Assembly: GCF_019285735.1 (NCBI RefSeq)
Contig: NZ_CP079107.1
Span: forward strand, 682,001 to 746,000
Direction: 5' to 3'
Length of the DNA: 64,000 nucleotides
DNA from: Paeniglutamicibacter sp. Y32M11
GTDB lineage: Bacteria; Actinomycetota; Actinomycetes; Actinomycetales; Micrococcaceae
In this document: positions 1-7,759 of the stretch, piece by piece
Position numbering within the stretch: position 1 is the first letter of the stretch
Layout: each line of letters opens with the position of its first letter
The notes under the pieces: generated by a model
Told to the model about the DNA's origin: nothing
The model's input: the letters and a program-made list of their open reading frames with translations, nothing else
Database searches by the model: none
Position numbers and translations under genes: made by a program

Positions 1-1
1 T

Positions 2-427
2 GCCGCATCGATCGATGCGGGCGCAACGGTTCGCTTTGAGGGTGATGTTGCTGGCCTCGGCGATGCCTTCGTGGCCCCGACGGTCCTGGAGCTGCCCAAC
101 GGAGAGAACAATGCCTGGCGTGAGGAGTTCTTTGGCCCGGTGTTAGCGGTGCGCAGGGTCACCACCACGCAGGACGCCTTCGCGGCGGCGAATGACTCCG
201 AATATGGTCTGAGCTGTGCACTATTCACGCAGGATCTTTCCAAGGCGCTGGCCGCGATGGAAGATATCGACGTGGGCATTTTGCATGTGAATTCCGAATC
301 GGCCGGTGCCGATCCGCACGTTCCGTTTGGTGGGGCCAAAAAGAGTGGATACGGCCCGAAGGAACAGGGCGGCGCTGCCAAGGAATTCTTCACACATACC
401 ACCACGGTGTACCTGCGCGGAGCATAA
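2..427 (+). CDS. Aldehyde dehydrogenase, C-terminal part (5' truncated by window)
   Basis: The frame is open from base 2, so the gene starts before the window; 141 C-terminal residues are visible. They carry the end of the ALDH catalytic domain: the APTVL strand, REEFFGPVLAV (the conserved EEIFGPV block) and NDSEYGLSCALFT, followed by the terminal GGxKxSGYG segment seen here as FGGAKKSGYG. Family members oxidise aldehydes to acids with NAD(P)+; the substrate cannot be told from this part. It lies 137 bp upstream of a 3-hydroxyacyl-CoA dehydrogenase on the same strand, which suggests acid or acyl-CoA catabolism. The catalytic Cys and Glu lie outside the window. Confidence 0.93.
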   Translation, partial: AASIDAGATVRFEGDVAGLGDAFVAPTVLELPNGENNAWREEFFGPVLAVRRVTTTQDAFAAANDSEYGLSCALFTQDLSKALAAMEDIDVGILHVNSESAGADPHVPFGGAKKSGYGPKEQGGAAKEFFTHTTTVYLRGA

Positions 428-564
428 GGAACTTTATTGTGAGGCACCCGCCGTCATCCGGCTCGAGAGGATGCCGCGGGTGCCTCACGTCGTGTCTACG
501 ATAAGCATCGGGCCTGGCCGGAAACCTGAGCCAGCGAACAACTGACGATAGTACGGAGCCAAGA

Positions 565-1443
565 GTGAGCGTAGAAAACAGCATTGAGAACATTTCCACC
601 ATCCTGATCATTGGTGCCGGGACCATGGGACGGCAGATCGCCATGAGTGCCGCCCTGGCCGGATACAGCACGATCATTCAGGATATTTCCCAAGACGGTC
701 TGGCCGCGGCACGTACCGAACTTGAGGGCTGGGCCGCTTCCCGGGTGGCTAAGGGGAAGTTGGAGCAAGTGGCGGCAACCGCCGCCCTGGATGCTCTGGC
801 CTACAGCACCGACCTAGATTCCGCCGCGGCCAACGCTGACTTCGTGATTGAGGCCGCCACCGAGCGCTTAGAGATCAAGACGGCCATCTTCGAGAAGCTC
901 GGCATCCTGGCTCCCGCTCACGCCATTCTGGCCACCAATTCTTCGACGCTGGGCTCATCCAAGGTGGCCGCGGCCACCGGCCGGCCCACGCAAGTCTGCA
1001 ATATGCACTTCTTCAACCCCGCGCTGGTGATGAAGTGTGTAGAGGTGGTGCGCCATGAGGAAACGAGTGATGCGACGGTAGCCACCACCATGGAATTGGC
1101 ACGGCGGCTGGGCAAAGAACCGGTGCTGATCAACCGCGAAATTCCCGGATTTATTGCCAACCGACTAATGGGTGCCATCCAGCGGGAGGCGCTCTTCTTG
1201 GCCGATTCGGGGATCGCTAGCATCGAAGACATCGACACGACTGCCCGCACCGCGTTGGGTCACCCGATGGGTCCCTTTGCGCTGATGGATATGGTGGGCC
1301 TCGACGTCATCGACTTCATTGCTCAGGCCACGTACGCGGAGACCGGAGCGGACACCGATGCCCCCAATCAGCGTATTGCTGCCTTGGTTGCCGAGGGCAA
1401 GCTGGGACGCAAATCGGGCAGGGGCTTCTACGACTACAAATAA
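565..1443 (+). CDS. 3-hydroxyacyl-CoA (3-hydroxybutyryl-CoA) dehydrogenase
   Basis: 292 residues from a GTG start, the usual length of single-function 3-hydroxybutyryl-CoA dehydrogenases. The N-terminal Rossmann fold shows GAGTMGRQIA (GxGxxG). Further on come the ATNSSTL segment, MHFFNPALVMKCVEVV (the family HFFNP block with the catalytic His) and PGFIANRLM, then the C-terminal helical domain with ALGHPMGPFALMDMVGLD. It oxidises (S)-3-hydroxyacyl-CoA with NAD+, in beta-oxidation, PHB metabolism or aromatic degradation. The aldehyde dehydrogenase upstream may belong to the same catabolic unit. It converges with the PPOX-family gene, with 11 bp between the stops. Confidence 0.93.
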   Translation: MSVENSIENISTILIIGAGTMGRQIAMSAALAGYSTIIQDISQDGLAAARTELEGWAASRVAKGKLEQVAATAALDALAYSTDLDSAAANADFVIEAATERLEIKTAIFEKLGILAPAHAILATNSSTLGSSKVAAATGRPTQVCNMHFFNPALVMKCVEVVRHEETSDATVATTMELARRLGKEPVLINREIPGFIANRLMGAIQREALFLADSGIASIEDIDTTARTALGHPMGPFALMDMVGLDVIDFIAQATYAETGADTDAPNQRIAALVAEGKLGRKSGRGFYDYK

Positions 1444-1454
1444 GGACGCGGCGC

Positions 1455-1886
1455 TCAGAAGCTTTCGGGCTGCGCGCCGAAAATGAAGTGCCGCCCGGAG
1501 ATATTGGTGGCCTCGATCTTAACCCAGCTCTCCTTCTGTGTGGGCGTCCATGGGGACACTCCGGTGGCCCGTGCGATCTCGATTTCGGCTTCGGTTTGAA
1601 GTTGGCGCGCGGTGCCATGGACAACCACGGACCAGGCCTCGTCCGAAAGTATGCCGTCGGCTTCGAATGCCACCGTATCGTGCACCGTCAGCGCCGCGAG
1701 CTTCTCGCCCGGGGCGGTGCGAATGTAGATAATCCGCTCGGAAAGACCGAAATTCAACGGGAAGATATCGACCGCGCCACCCACTGCCGTGGCAAGCCGT
1801 CCGTGGCTGGTATGCTCCAGCAGATTCCACGACTGTTCGGGGGTTAAATCCAGGACGGGCTTATCTGCATCATGGTCAAACATCAT
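1455..1886 (-). CDS. Pyridoxamine 5'-phosphate oxidase-family flavin-binding protein
   Basis: 143 residues. The pattern LLEHTSHGRLATAVGGAVDIFPLNF followed by an IYIRTAPGEKL strand is that of small FMN-binding split-barrel proteins of the PPOX-like/Pyridox_ox_2 group. The family binds FMN or F420 and reduces small molecules or scavenges flavin; no specific substrate can be given. ATG ATG at 1886-1881 allows a start one codon later. The gene diverges from the APP1-type gene, and an inverted repeat lies just upstream (1897-1913). Confidence 0.8.
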   Translation of the reverse strand: MMFDHDADKPVLDLTPEQSWNLLEHTSHGRLATAVGGAVDIFPLNFGLSERIIYIRTAPGEKLAALTVHDTVAFEADGILSDEAWSVVVHGTARQLQTEAEIEIARATGVSPWTPTQKESWVKIEATNISGRHFIFGAQPESF

Positions 1887-1896
1887 GTGAACAGTA

Positions 1897-1913
1897 TTCT
1901 ACGCATTGTAGAA
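1897..1913. promoter_or_regulatory. Inverted repeat between divergent genes (possible operator/promoter)
   Basis: TTCTAC-N5-GTAGAA is a perfect 6-bp dyad, with outer GTAT/ATAC arms at 1894-1897 and 1916-1919. On the minus strand it contains TACAAT (1910-1905), a plausible -10 box about 19 nt from the PPOX start. It may be an operator shared by the two divergent genes. No cognate regulator is adjacent. Confidence 0.35.
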
Positions 1914-2008
1914 AAATACTAGGGGTGGGGCGGAAGCATCTCGATACGCTCCGGCGAGTCATCCTTCCGATCCACCGCCTGTCCGCGCATCGTGAAAGAC
2001 TGGGCATC

Positions 2009-3091
2009 ATGGTCAAGGATTCAGGAGTTGAGCGTGCCCGGCACATCGCGGCACGTTTCGAGGACCGCGCCCACGAGTTGCGGGCAGCGCGGGCACGTCA
2101 ACGCGGATGGGTTGCCACCGTGCTGCCCTATACCGGATACGGTCTTTCCGCCGCAGACGGTGGCTGGGTGCGCATCTTGGCCCGAGTGGTTTTGGCCAAG
2201 CCGGGAGCCTTCGAGGACGGCCGGCACCTGGCCCAGGTGATCGCCGACGGTGTGCGAGGGTGGCGCAACTTCACCTCACCGATCGTTCCAAACGGTTTGG
2301 TTGAAGTGCAGATCAATGGCGAGCGCTTCGAGGTGCAGGCCGACCGCGGGGGAGTACTTGATGTCCGAGTAGCGGCAACGCTTCCTCCGGGATGGAACAC
2401 CGTCACACTATTGGTTGAGGGACGTCCGGCGGCCAGCGCCCCGGTCTTGATGGTTGATGCGGCCCAAGAATTCGCCGTGCTCTCCGATGTGGATGACACG
2501 GTGGTGGTCACCGCGTTGCCAAGGCCGCTGCTGGCCGCCTGGAACTCATTTGTACTCTCCGAGCATGCCCGACTGGCCACCCCCGGGATGCCGGTGATGA
2601 TGGACCGGCTGATGCATGACAAGCCCGGTGCCCCCACCTTCTACCTTTCCACCGGTGCCTGGAACGTCGCGCAGACGCTCACCCGTTTCCTTTCGCGGAA
2701 CCTGTACCCGCAGGGTCCGCTACTACTGACCGATTGGGGGCCGACCGAGCGCGGCTGGTTCCGTTCGGGTATGCAACACAAGGCGGATCAATTGCGCCGC
2801 TTGGCTTCCGAATTCCCGAAGCTGAAGTGGCTCCTGATCGGCGATGATGGCCAACACGATCCATATCTCTACGCGGAGTTTGCCCGGCGTTACCCGGAGC
2901 ACGTCGCCGCCATCGTGATCCGGCAGTTGAGCCCCTCCGAGGCGGTGCTGGCCGGTGGACGTAGCCAAGGGATTCTCAACTCGACTCCCGGGGTTCCCTG
3001 GGTTTATGAGCCGGACGGCTCACGTATTGCCGCGCGGCTTGAAGCGTTGGGCATCATGGGCACGGTCGACACACCGGGAAATGTTGCGTGA
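2009..3091 (+). CDS. App1-type phosphatidate phosphatase domain protein (DUF2183)
   Basis: 360 residues from ATG 2009; the frame is open back to GTG 1925, but the extra N-terminus looks unlike protein. The C-terminal half has SDVDDTVVVTALPRP (a HAD-like DxDxT motif), FYLSTGAWN, and LIGDDGQHDPYLYAEFARRYPEHVAAIVIRQ split over two strands. This is the APP1 catalytic domain (PF09949), known in yeast as a Mg2+-dependent phosphatidate phosphatase. The N-terminal 150 residues resemble the usual beta-rich leader domain of bacterial members. The bacterial substrate is unknown. The stop overlaps the GTG start of the thioesterase (GTGA), so the two are probably translationally coupled. Confidence 0.85.
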   Translation: MVKDSGVERARHIAARFEDRAHELRAARARQRGWVATVLPYTGYGLSAADGGWVRILARVVLAKPGAFEDGRHLAQVIADGVRGWRNFTSPIVPNGLVEVQINGERFEVQADRGGVLDVRVAATLPPGWNTVTLLVEGRPAASAPVLMVDAAQEFAVLSDVDDTVVVTALPRPLLAAWNSFVLSEHARLATPGMPVMMDRLMHDKPGAPTFYLSTGAWNVAQTLTRFLSRNLYPQGPLLLTDWGPTERGWFRSGMQHKADQLRRLASEFPKLKWLLIGDDGQHDPYLYAEFARRYPEHVAAIVIRQLSPSEAVLAGGRSQGILNSTPGVPWVYEPDGSRIAARLEALGIMGTVDTPGNVA

Positions 3092-3549
3092 TTCGGCAGA
3101 GTCTGCGCGTTGAGGTCCCCATGCGCTGGGGTGACATGGATGCCTACGGGCATATCAACAACGTCAATCTGGTCCGCATGATGGAAGAGGCACGCATCGC
3201 CGGCTTTGGCGTACCCGGAGGCACGGGCAAGCCGGGTATGGCACCGCAAACGGATTTGTTCTCCAGCGTCCCGGAGAACACCCAAATCTTGGTGGTGGAA
3301 CACCGCGTTCGCTACCTCAAGCCTCTCGACTACCGCAATGTGCCGGCGCACGTAGATTTGTGGATCAGCACCATCAAGGGCGCCAGCTTTGACATCTGTT
3401 ATGAATTCCACGACCCCGTGGACGGCGGGGTATGTGTCCGCGCCACCACAACGCTGGCGTTCTTTTCCGTGGATGAGCAGCGGTTGCTCAGGCTCAGCCC
3501 CGAGAATAAGGACGCGCTGGCGCGTTTTTCTGCCGATCCAATTTTCTAG
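3088..3549 (+). CDS. Acyl-CoA thioesterase (hotdog fold, 4HBT/YbgC type)
   Basis: 153 residues from GTG 3088, overlapping the previous stop by 4 nt. It opens with MRWGDMDAYGHINNVNLVRMMEEARI, where the Asp and the GHINN motif define the 4-hydroxybenzoyl-CoA thioesterase-like active site. The rest has the strand/helix pattern of the hotdog fold. It should hydrolyse an acyl-CoA; the acyl chain is unknown. Its TAG stop and the TAG stop of the convergent gene share the palindrome CTAG (3546-3549), so there is no room for a separate terminator. Confidence 0.88.
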   Translation: MIRQSLRVEVPMRWGDMDAYGHINNVNLVRMMEEARIAGFGVPGGTGKPGMAPQTDLFSSVPENTQILVVEHRVRYLKPLDYRNVPAHVDLWISTIKGASFDICYEFHDPVDGGVCVRATTTLAFFSVDEQRLLRLSPENKDALARFSADPIF

Positions 3550-4133
3550 GACAGCTGCAAGTTAGCGGTCAACGATTCGAAGTCCCGCGCGAGCTCCGGA
3601 TCTCTGTCGAAAATGCAGGCCGTCAGCGGTTCGGTGCTGAAGGAGAAATAGCGCAGCCCGGCGCTGTGCCGCGGATCGGCCGGCAACGCGATGGCGCCAT
3701 TATGGAAGTTGACCCGCCCGAGTGAGACTCCTGGTGCGGGGAACGGGGCAATCCGCAGCAACTGGTTGATGGCGGCAATGTCGTGGCTGAAAACCCGGTG
3801 CTGAGTCCCGCCCGCAAAGATGTGCAGGATCAATCCCTGAGTCGAAGTGATGGCAACCTCAATATCTGCCGGTGCCCACAACGTGGGGCGGGCCATGAGG
3901 CTACGGACCGCGCGCGGATTACCACGGTGGCCCGGGTGGAACGAGGTGCAGGAGTCGGAGTGGATTCCGTGAATGCGCAAGTGCTGGCGCCTTTCGTGTG
4001 CTCTTGTCCCCAAGGCAGCGGCTGCTGCCAGGACCGCTTCGTCATCCGAACCACCCGTGAAGCATGGGGTTGGTGTGTACGCCGGGTCGGAGCCCAAAGT
4101 CTGGCGTGCATCTCGTGAAGCTGGCTTCAGCAT
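3546..4133 (-). CDS. Conserved-looking hypothetical protein
   Basis: I do not recognise the family. 195 residues from ATG 4133. A longer open frame to 4463 exists but runs antisense through the phosphatase gene, so I reject it. The sequence is soluble: an N-terminal alpha segment (GGSDDEAVLAAAAALGTRA), then His/Arg-rich stretches, then the better-ordered half from VAITSTQGLILHIFAGG to the end, including RYFSFSTEPLTACIFDRDPELARDFESL. No signal peptide or membrane helix. It is divergent from the histidine phosphatase (33 bp apart) and convergent with the thioesterase, overlapping it at CTAG. Confidence 0.6.
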   Translation of the reverse strand: MLKPASRDARQTLGSDPAYTPTPCFTGGSDDEAVLAAAAALGTRAHERRQHLRIHGIHSDSCTSFHPGHRGNPRAVRSLMARPTLWAPADIEVAITSTQGLILHIFAGGTQHRVFSHDIAAINQLLRIAPFPAPGVSLGRVNFHNGAIALPADPRHSAGLRYFSFSTEPLTACIFDRDPELARDFESLTANLQLS

Positions 4134-4166
4134 ACCAAAAGCTCTCCAACACTTTAGAGTGATGAA

Positions 4167-4778
4167 ATGAAACTCATCTTGATTCGTCACGGGCAGACGG
4201 CCTCGAACGTGGCTCAAGCCTTGGATACTTCTGCGCCGGGAGCACCGTTGGATGAGACGGGGCTGGCCCAGGCCCAGCGTCTGGTGACGCGTTTGGAAAC
4301 CGAGCCTGGTGAGATTGATGCGCTGTATTCCTCTAGCCTGCTGCGCGCGAAGATGACCGCTGCGCCTTTGGCCGCGGCGCGCGGGCTGTTGGTGGTAGAG
4401 CACGCGGGTCTGACGGAAATCTCCGCCGGCGAACTGGAAATGCGCAATGACCGTGATGCTCAATTGGCCTATCGCGAGGTCTTCTTCCGCTGGCTATCGG
4501 GGGACCTAGCGGCAAAGGTGCCCGGCGGCGAGGACGCTCGCACCGCTCTGGATCGCTTCGACGCGGTCATCAATCAGGCCAAGGCGGCCGGAACCGGGAA
4601 GCTGGTGGTGGTCAGCCATGCTGCCATGCTGATGACCTGGCTTTCGGCACGGAGTTCGAACTTTGACCCGACGTTGCTTTCACCCGTGCCGTTGATCAAC
4701 ACCGGAGTGGTGACCCTCGAGAGCTCGACGAGCGCGAGCTGGAGACTGCGCAGCTGGCAAGACCGAGTGCTCGACTAG
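4167..4778 (+). CDS. Histidine phosphatase family protein (phosphoglycerate mutase-like)
   Basis: 203 residues. The N-terminus LILIRHGQTASN carries the RHG motif with the phospho-accepting His. Arg in SSLLRAKMTAAPLA, Glu in LTEISAGELE and His in VVVSHAAML complete the branch-1 active site. Members act as broad phosphatases or as cofactor-dependent mutases; the divergent spacing around GELE favours a small-molecule phosphatase. It appears monocistronic, with 132 bp to the next gene, which has its own iron-box promoter. Confidence 0.9.
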   Translation: MKLILIRHGQTASNVAQALDTSAPGAPLDETGLAQAQRLVTRLETEPGEIDALYSSSLLRAKMTAAPLAAARGLLVVEHAGLTEISAGELEMRNDRDAQLAYREVFFRWLSGDLAAKVPGGEDARTALDRFDAVINQAKAAGTGKLVVVSHAAMLMTWLSARSSNFDPTLLSPVPLINTGVVTLESSTSASWRLRSWQDRVLD

Positions 4779-4872
4779 TGGCAGATTTCCGCACCCTCGA
4801 ACAGCTGAGCAACGGTGGTGTGGGTCGGTGCGTGACCTCGGTATTGGCTTGGTCGATGCTCCGTCGATTAGA

Positions 4873-4891
4873 GTAGGTTTACCTTCCCTAA
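4873..4891. promoter_or_regulatory. IdeR/DtxR-type iron box
   Basis: The 19 bases GTAGGTTTACCTTCCCTAA match 14 of 19 positions of the actinobacterial IdeR/DtxR consensus TTAGGTTAGGCTAACCTAA, including both outer arms. The site ends 20 bp before the GTG of the siderophore-interacting protein, where a bound repressor would block transcription under iron sufficiency. Confidence 0.7.
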
Positions 4892-4910
4892 TCCAAGAAA
4901 GTGGTCATTA

Positions 4911-5759
4911 GTGAGTACGCAACGTTCGACACGTCCGGTTCGGCCCCAGGTAGTTCTCGAGGTTTTGGCCAGCGAGAAGTTGTCCGAGCACATGGTGCGA
5001 CTGACTTTTGGCGGGCCGGGTTTCACGAATTTCCAGGACAAAGTCGTCTCGGACCGTTACGTGAAGATCCTCTTCGCCAAGCCAGAACTTGGTCTGATGC
5101 CCCCCTACGACCTCGATGCCCTGCGTGAGCAGCTGGCGCCGGAAGACTTCCCGGTCCGTCGCACCTACACCCTGCGCCGCGTGAATCTTGAAGCGCAGAC
5201 GGTGCAGATCGACTTCGTCATCCACGGCGATCAGGGACTTGCGGGTCCATGGGCGCAGAATGCCAAGCTTGGTGACCAGATCTGCTTCACCAGCCCTGGT
5301 GGTCTCTACACGCCGGACCCCGCATTCGACCGCCACCTGCTCATTGGTGACGAGACGGCCCTTCCAGCGATCTCCGCAGCCGTCGAGGATATGACCCCGG
5401 AAATGATCGGAGACATCTACCTGGAGGTCTCCGGGCCCGAGGACGAAGTCCAACTGGATGTGCCGAACGGTATTACCTTGCATTGGCTGCACCGTGGCGG
5501 CTATTACACCCCGGAAAGCACCAAGCTCGAGGAAACGGTGCGCGCCGCCGAATGGCACGAAGGGACCGTCCAAGTCTTTGCCCACGGTGAGCGTGAAACC
5601 ATGAAATCGCTTCGTGCTTACCTCAACGGCGAGCGCGGAGTGGATCGCAAGTCCATGTCGCTATCCGCTTACTGGGCCTACGGTCGCGCAGAGGATGAGT
5701 TCCAAGCCGAAAAGAAGTCGCCCATCGGGCAGATCTTCCCCGAGGCGCTCAGCGCCTGA
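4911..5759 (+). CDS. Siderophore-interacting protein (FAD-dependent ferric-siderophore reductase)
   Basis: 282 residues from GTG 4911, normal length for the ViuB/SIP family. The N-terminal FAD-binding barrel shows FPVRRTYTLRR (the RxYTxR flavin motif) and HGDQGLAGPWA. The C-terminal NAD(P)H-binding half includes LLIGDETALPAISAAVE and the ending AYWAYGRAEDE. These cytosolic enzymes reduce ferric iron from imported siderophores. The iron box at 4873-4891 fits this role. No transporter or siderophore genes lie nearby. A hairpin at 5804-5851 may end the transcript. Confidence 0.93.
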   Translation: MSTQRSTRPVRPQVVLEVLASEKLSEHMVRLTFGGPGFTNFQDKVVSDRYVKILFAKPELGLMPPYDLDALREQLAPEDFPVRRTYTLRRVNLEAQTVQIDFVIHGDQGLAGPWAQNAKLGDQICFTSPGGLYTPDPAFDRHLLIGDETALPAISAAVEDMTPEMIGDIYLEVSGPEDEVQLDVPNGITLHWLHRGGYYTPESTKLEETVRAAEWHEGTVQVFAHGERETMKSLRAYLNGERGVDRKSMSLSAYWAYGRAEDEFQAEKKSPIGQIFPEALSA

Positions 5760-5803
5760 GGCGGCTTTGAAGGATCTCGCTTGCTCGAAGTGGCAATGAG
5801 TTA

Positions 5804-5851
5804 GGCAGGGGTCGGGCGGCTCTGAAGGAAGTTCAGGCCGTGGCCCCTGCC
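5804..5851 (+). terminator. Probable hairpin terminator after the SIP gene
   Basis: GGCAGGGG (5804-5811) pairs with CCCCTGCC (5844-5851), and the interior can pair partly further. There is no clear T-run after it, as is common in high-GC actinobacteria. Confidence 0.4.
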
Positions 5852-6060
5852 ATTGTGTTGTCCGAATGCTGATACCCAAGAAGGCAAAGCCCGCACCCTG
5901 CGTGGCGCCGCCGGGTTCTTGGTGTCGTTTGCCCGCGGATCGATCACCGCGCTACGTGCTTGACCTGATTACGATCAAACGTTGACATTACTTGCCGTGA
6001 TGCACTTCACTTGGGATGGATGGGCTTGAAGTTCCGTGAACCGACATCTGGAGAATAATC
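5852..6060. other. Upstream region of the xanthine dehydrogenase operon
   Basis: Part of a 494-bp gap between 5759 and 6254. A TTGACA lies at 5982-5987 and could serve as a -35 box, but no good -10 stands at normal spacing. The rest of the gap holds the small ORF at 6061-6111. Otherwise I see nothing. Confidence 0.3.
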
Positions 6061-6111
6061 ATGGCTGGATGTGTCGCCTGGCCTAAGGGCCAGATCGCGC
6101 ACGGAGATTAA
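6061..6111 (+). CDS. Possible 16-residue leader ORF upstream of xdhA
   Basis: ATG 6061 has a good ribosome-binding site (GGAG, 6050s) and reads MAGCVAWPKGQIAHGD before TAA. Inside it CTGGCC-TAAG-GGCCAG (6078-6093) forms a 6-bp hairpin. It ends 142 bp before xdhA. It could be a regulatory upstream ORF or simply chance; nothing else supports it. Confidence 0.3.
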   Translation: MAGCVAWPKGQIAHGD

Positions 6112-6253
6112 TCGCTGCCGTACCCCAAAAGCCTCGCCCTCCTCGCGTGGCTCACCGAGCATTTTCCATCGAATGAACCCCGACGGAAACTAGGCCACCA
6201 TCCGAATCATCCACAGTGCGCCCGCGCCCTCAGCAGCAGGAGGTGTCAGCGGC

Positions 6254-7759
6254 ATGACCGCCGAGACAACGGAAAGATCGAGCTGTCGAATAACTGTCAA
6301 CGGAACCGTCCATGAATTCGATGGCCCACCGCATACCAACGCGCTAGATTTCCTGCGTGGCGAAGGGCTTATCGGTTGCAAGGAGGGATGCGCCGAGGGC
6401 GAATGCGGTGCCTGTTCGATCCTCGTGGCTCGCAGCGACGGGCAGGGGACCCGTTGGACGGCGTTGAACGCCTGCCTGATGCCCGCAGCGTCGCTCGATG
6501 GTCAGGAAGTCATCACTTCAGAAGGCCTGGGCAGCGTGGAAAACCTGCATCCGGTGCAGGAAGAAATGGCCAATCGCGGCGGCTCCCAGTGTGGTTATTG
6601 CACCCCCGGATTCGTCTGTTCCATGGCCGCGGAGTACTACCGCCCGGAGCGAACCGCCAACACCGCAGACGGCGCGGATCGCGGTGAGCCACACCGGTGC
6701 GGTCCCAATGGATTTGATCTGCACTCGCTTTCCGGGAACTTGTGCCGCTGCACCGGGTATCGACCCATCCGTGATGCCGCATATGCTTTGGGCGCACCGG
6801 ATGCACAAGACGTACTGGCCGCCCGGCGTGAACGAGCTGCACCGGCGGCGGTGTCCACCGATATCAAACGTTCTGACACGCCCACCGGTTCGATTGGCCG
6901 CTTCAGGCGTCCTGCCAACTTAGGCGAGGCGCTCAGTATTCTGGCCGCAGAACCCGAAACTTTGCTCGTGGCCGGGGGCACCGACTGGGGCGTTGAAGTA
7001 AATATCAAGGGCGCACGTGCCCGATCGATACTGGCCATCGACAGGCTTACCGAGTTGCGCCAGGTTCACTTCACCGAAGATCATATCGAGCTCGGAGCAA
7101 CGTGCACGCTGAGCGAGATTGAACGTCTTTTGGCCGGAAAGATCCCGCTGTTGGGAAAACTGTTCCCGCAGTTCGCCTCCAGACTGATCCGAAATGGAGC
7201 CACCATTGGTGGCAATTTGGGTACCGCTTCGCCAATTGGAGATGCCCCACCGGCGCTGCTAGCACTGGAGGCAGAACTTGTGTTGGCCAGTGCCGCGGGC
7301 AGTCGTACTGTGCCGCTGGCGCAGTACTTCACCGGTTATCGGCAGACCGTGCGCGCCGCTGGGGAACTAATCACCGCGGTTCGCATCCCACTGGCGCTGG
7401 CACCACTGACCAGTTTCCAGAAGATCTCCAAACGACGCTTTGACGATATCTCCAGTGTGGCCATCGGCTATGCGGTGACCGTCGAAAACAATCACATCAC
7501 CAAGGCGCGTATTGGCTTGGGTGGCGTGGCAGCCACCCCGTTAAGGGCCATGGCAACGGAAGCTGCCTTGGAGGGCCAAGAATGGTGCTTGGACACCATC
7601 AATGCTGCCGCCGAAGTGATGGCGCAGGAGGGGACTCCGATGGATGACCTTCGCGCCAGTTCAAGTTACCGAAAAGCCATGCTGAAGTCGTCGCTCGAAC
7701 GTTTTTTCGCCGAGCAGTCGCTGTATTCCGCTGACCCCAACGAGGAGCGGAACTCATGA
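6254..7759 (+). CDS. xdhA: Xanthine dehydrogenase small subunit (2Fe-2S and FAD domains)
   Basis: 501 residues with AGGAGGTG upstream. The N-terminal plant-type ferredoxin domain has CKEGCAEGECGACSIL. The second 2Fe-2S domain has QCGYCTPGFVCSM and LCRCTGYRPI. From about residue 205 the FAD-binding domain follows, with LVAGGTDWGVE and the IRNGATIGGNLGTASPIGDAPPAL loop split across the flavin site. Fe-S plus FAD on one chain is the XdhA layout. The subunit passes electrons from the molybdenum centre of XdhB to NAD+. The ATGA overlap with xdhB indicates coupled translation. Substrate is presumed xanthine/hypoxanthine in purine breakdown. Confidence 0.95.
   Translation: MTAETTERSSCRITVNGTVHEFDGPPHTNALDFLRGEGLIGCKEGCAEGECGACSILVARSDGQGTRWTALNACLMPAASLDGQEVITSEGLGSVENLHPVQEEMANRGGSQCGYCTPGFVCSMAAEYYRPERTANTADGADRGEPHRCGPNGFDLHSLSGNLCRCTGYRPIRDAAYALGAPDAQDVLAARRERAAPAAVSTDIKRSDTPTGSIGRFRRPANLGEALSILAAEPETLLVAGGTDWGVEVNIKGARARSILAIDRLTELRQVHFTEDHIELGATCTLSEIERLLAGKIPLLGKLFPQFASRLIRNGATIGGNLGTASPIGDAPPALLALEAELVLASAAGSRTVPLAQYFTGYRQTVRAAGELITAVRIPLALAPLTSFQKISKRRFDDISSVAIGYAVTVENNHITKARIGLGGVAATPLRAMATEAALEGQEWCLDTINAAAEVMAQEGTPMDDLRASSSYRKAMLKSSLERFFAEQSLYSADPNEERNS

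Noticed and set aside
4134-4463. N-terminal extension of the minus-strand hypothetical gene
   Set aside because: This part is antisense to the histidine phosphatase and reads as Arg/Gln-rich shadow sequence.
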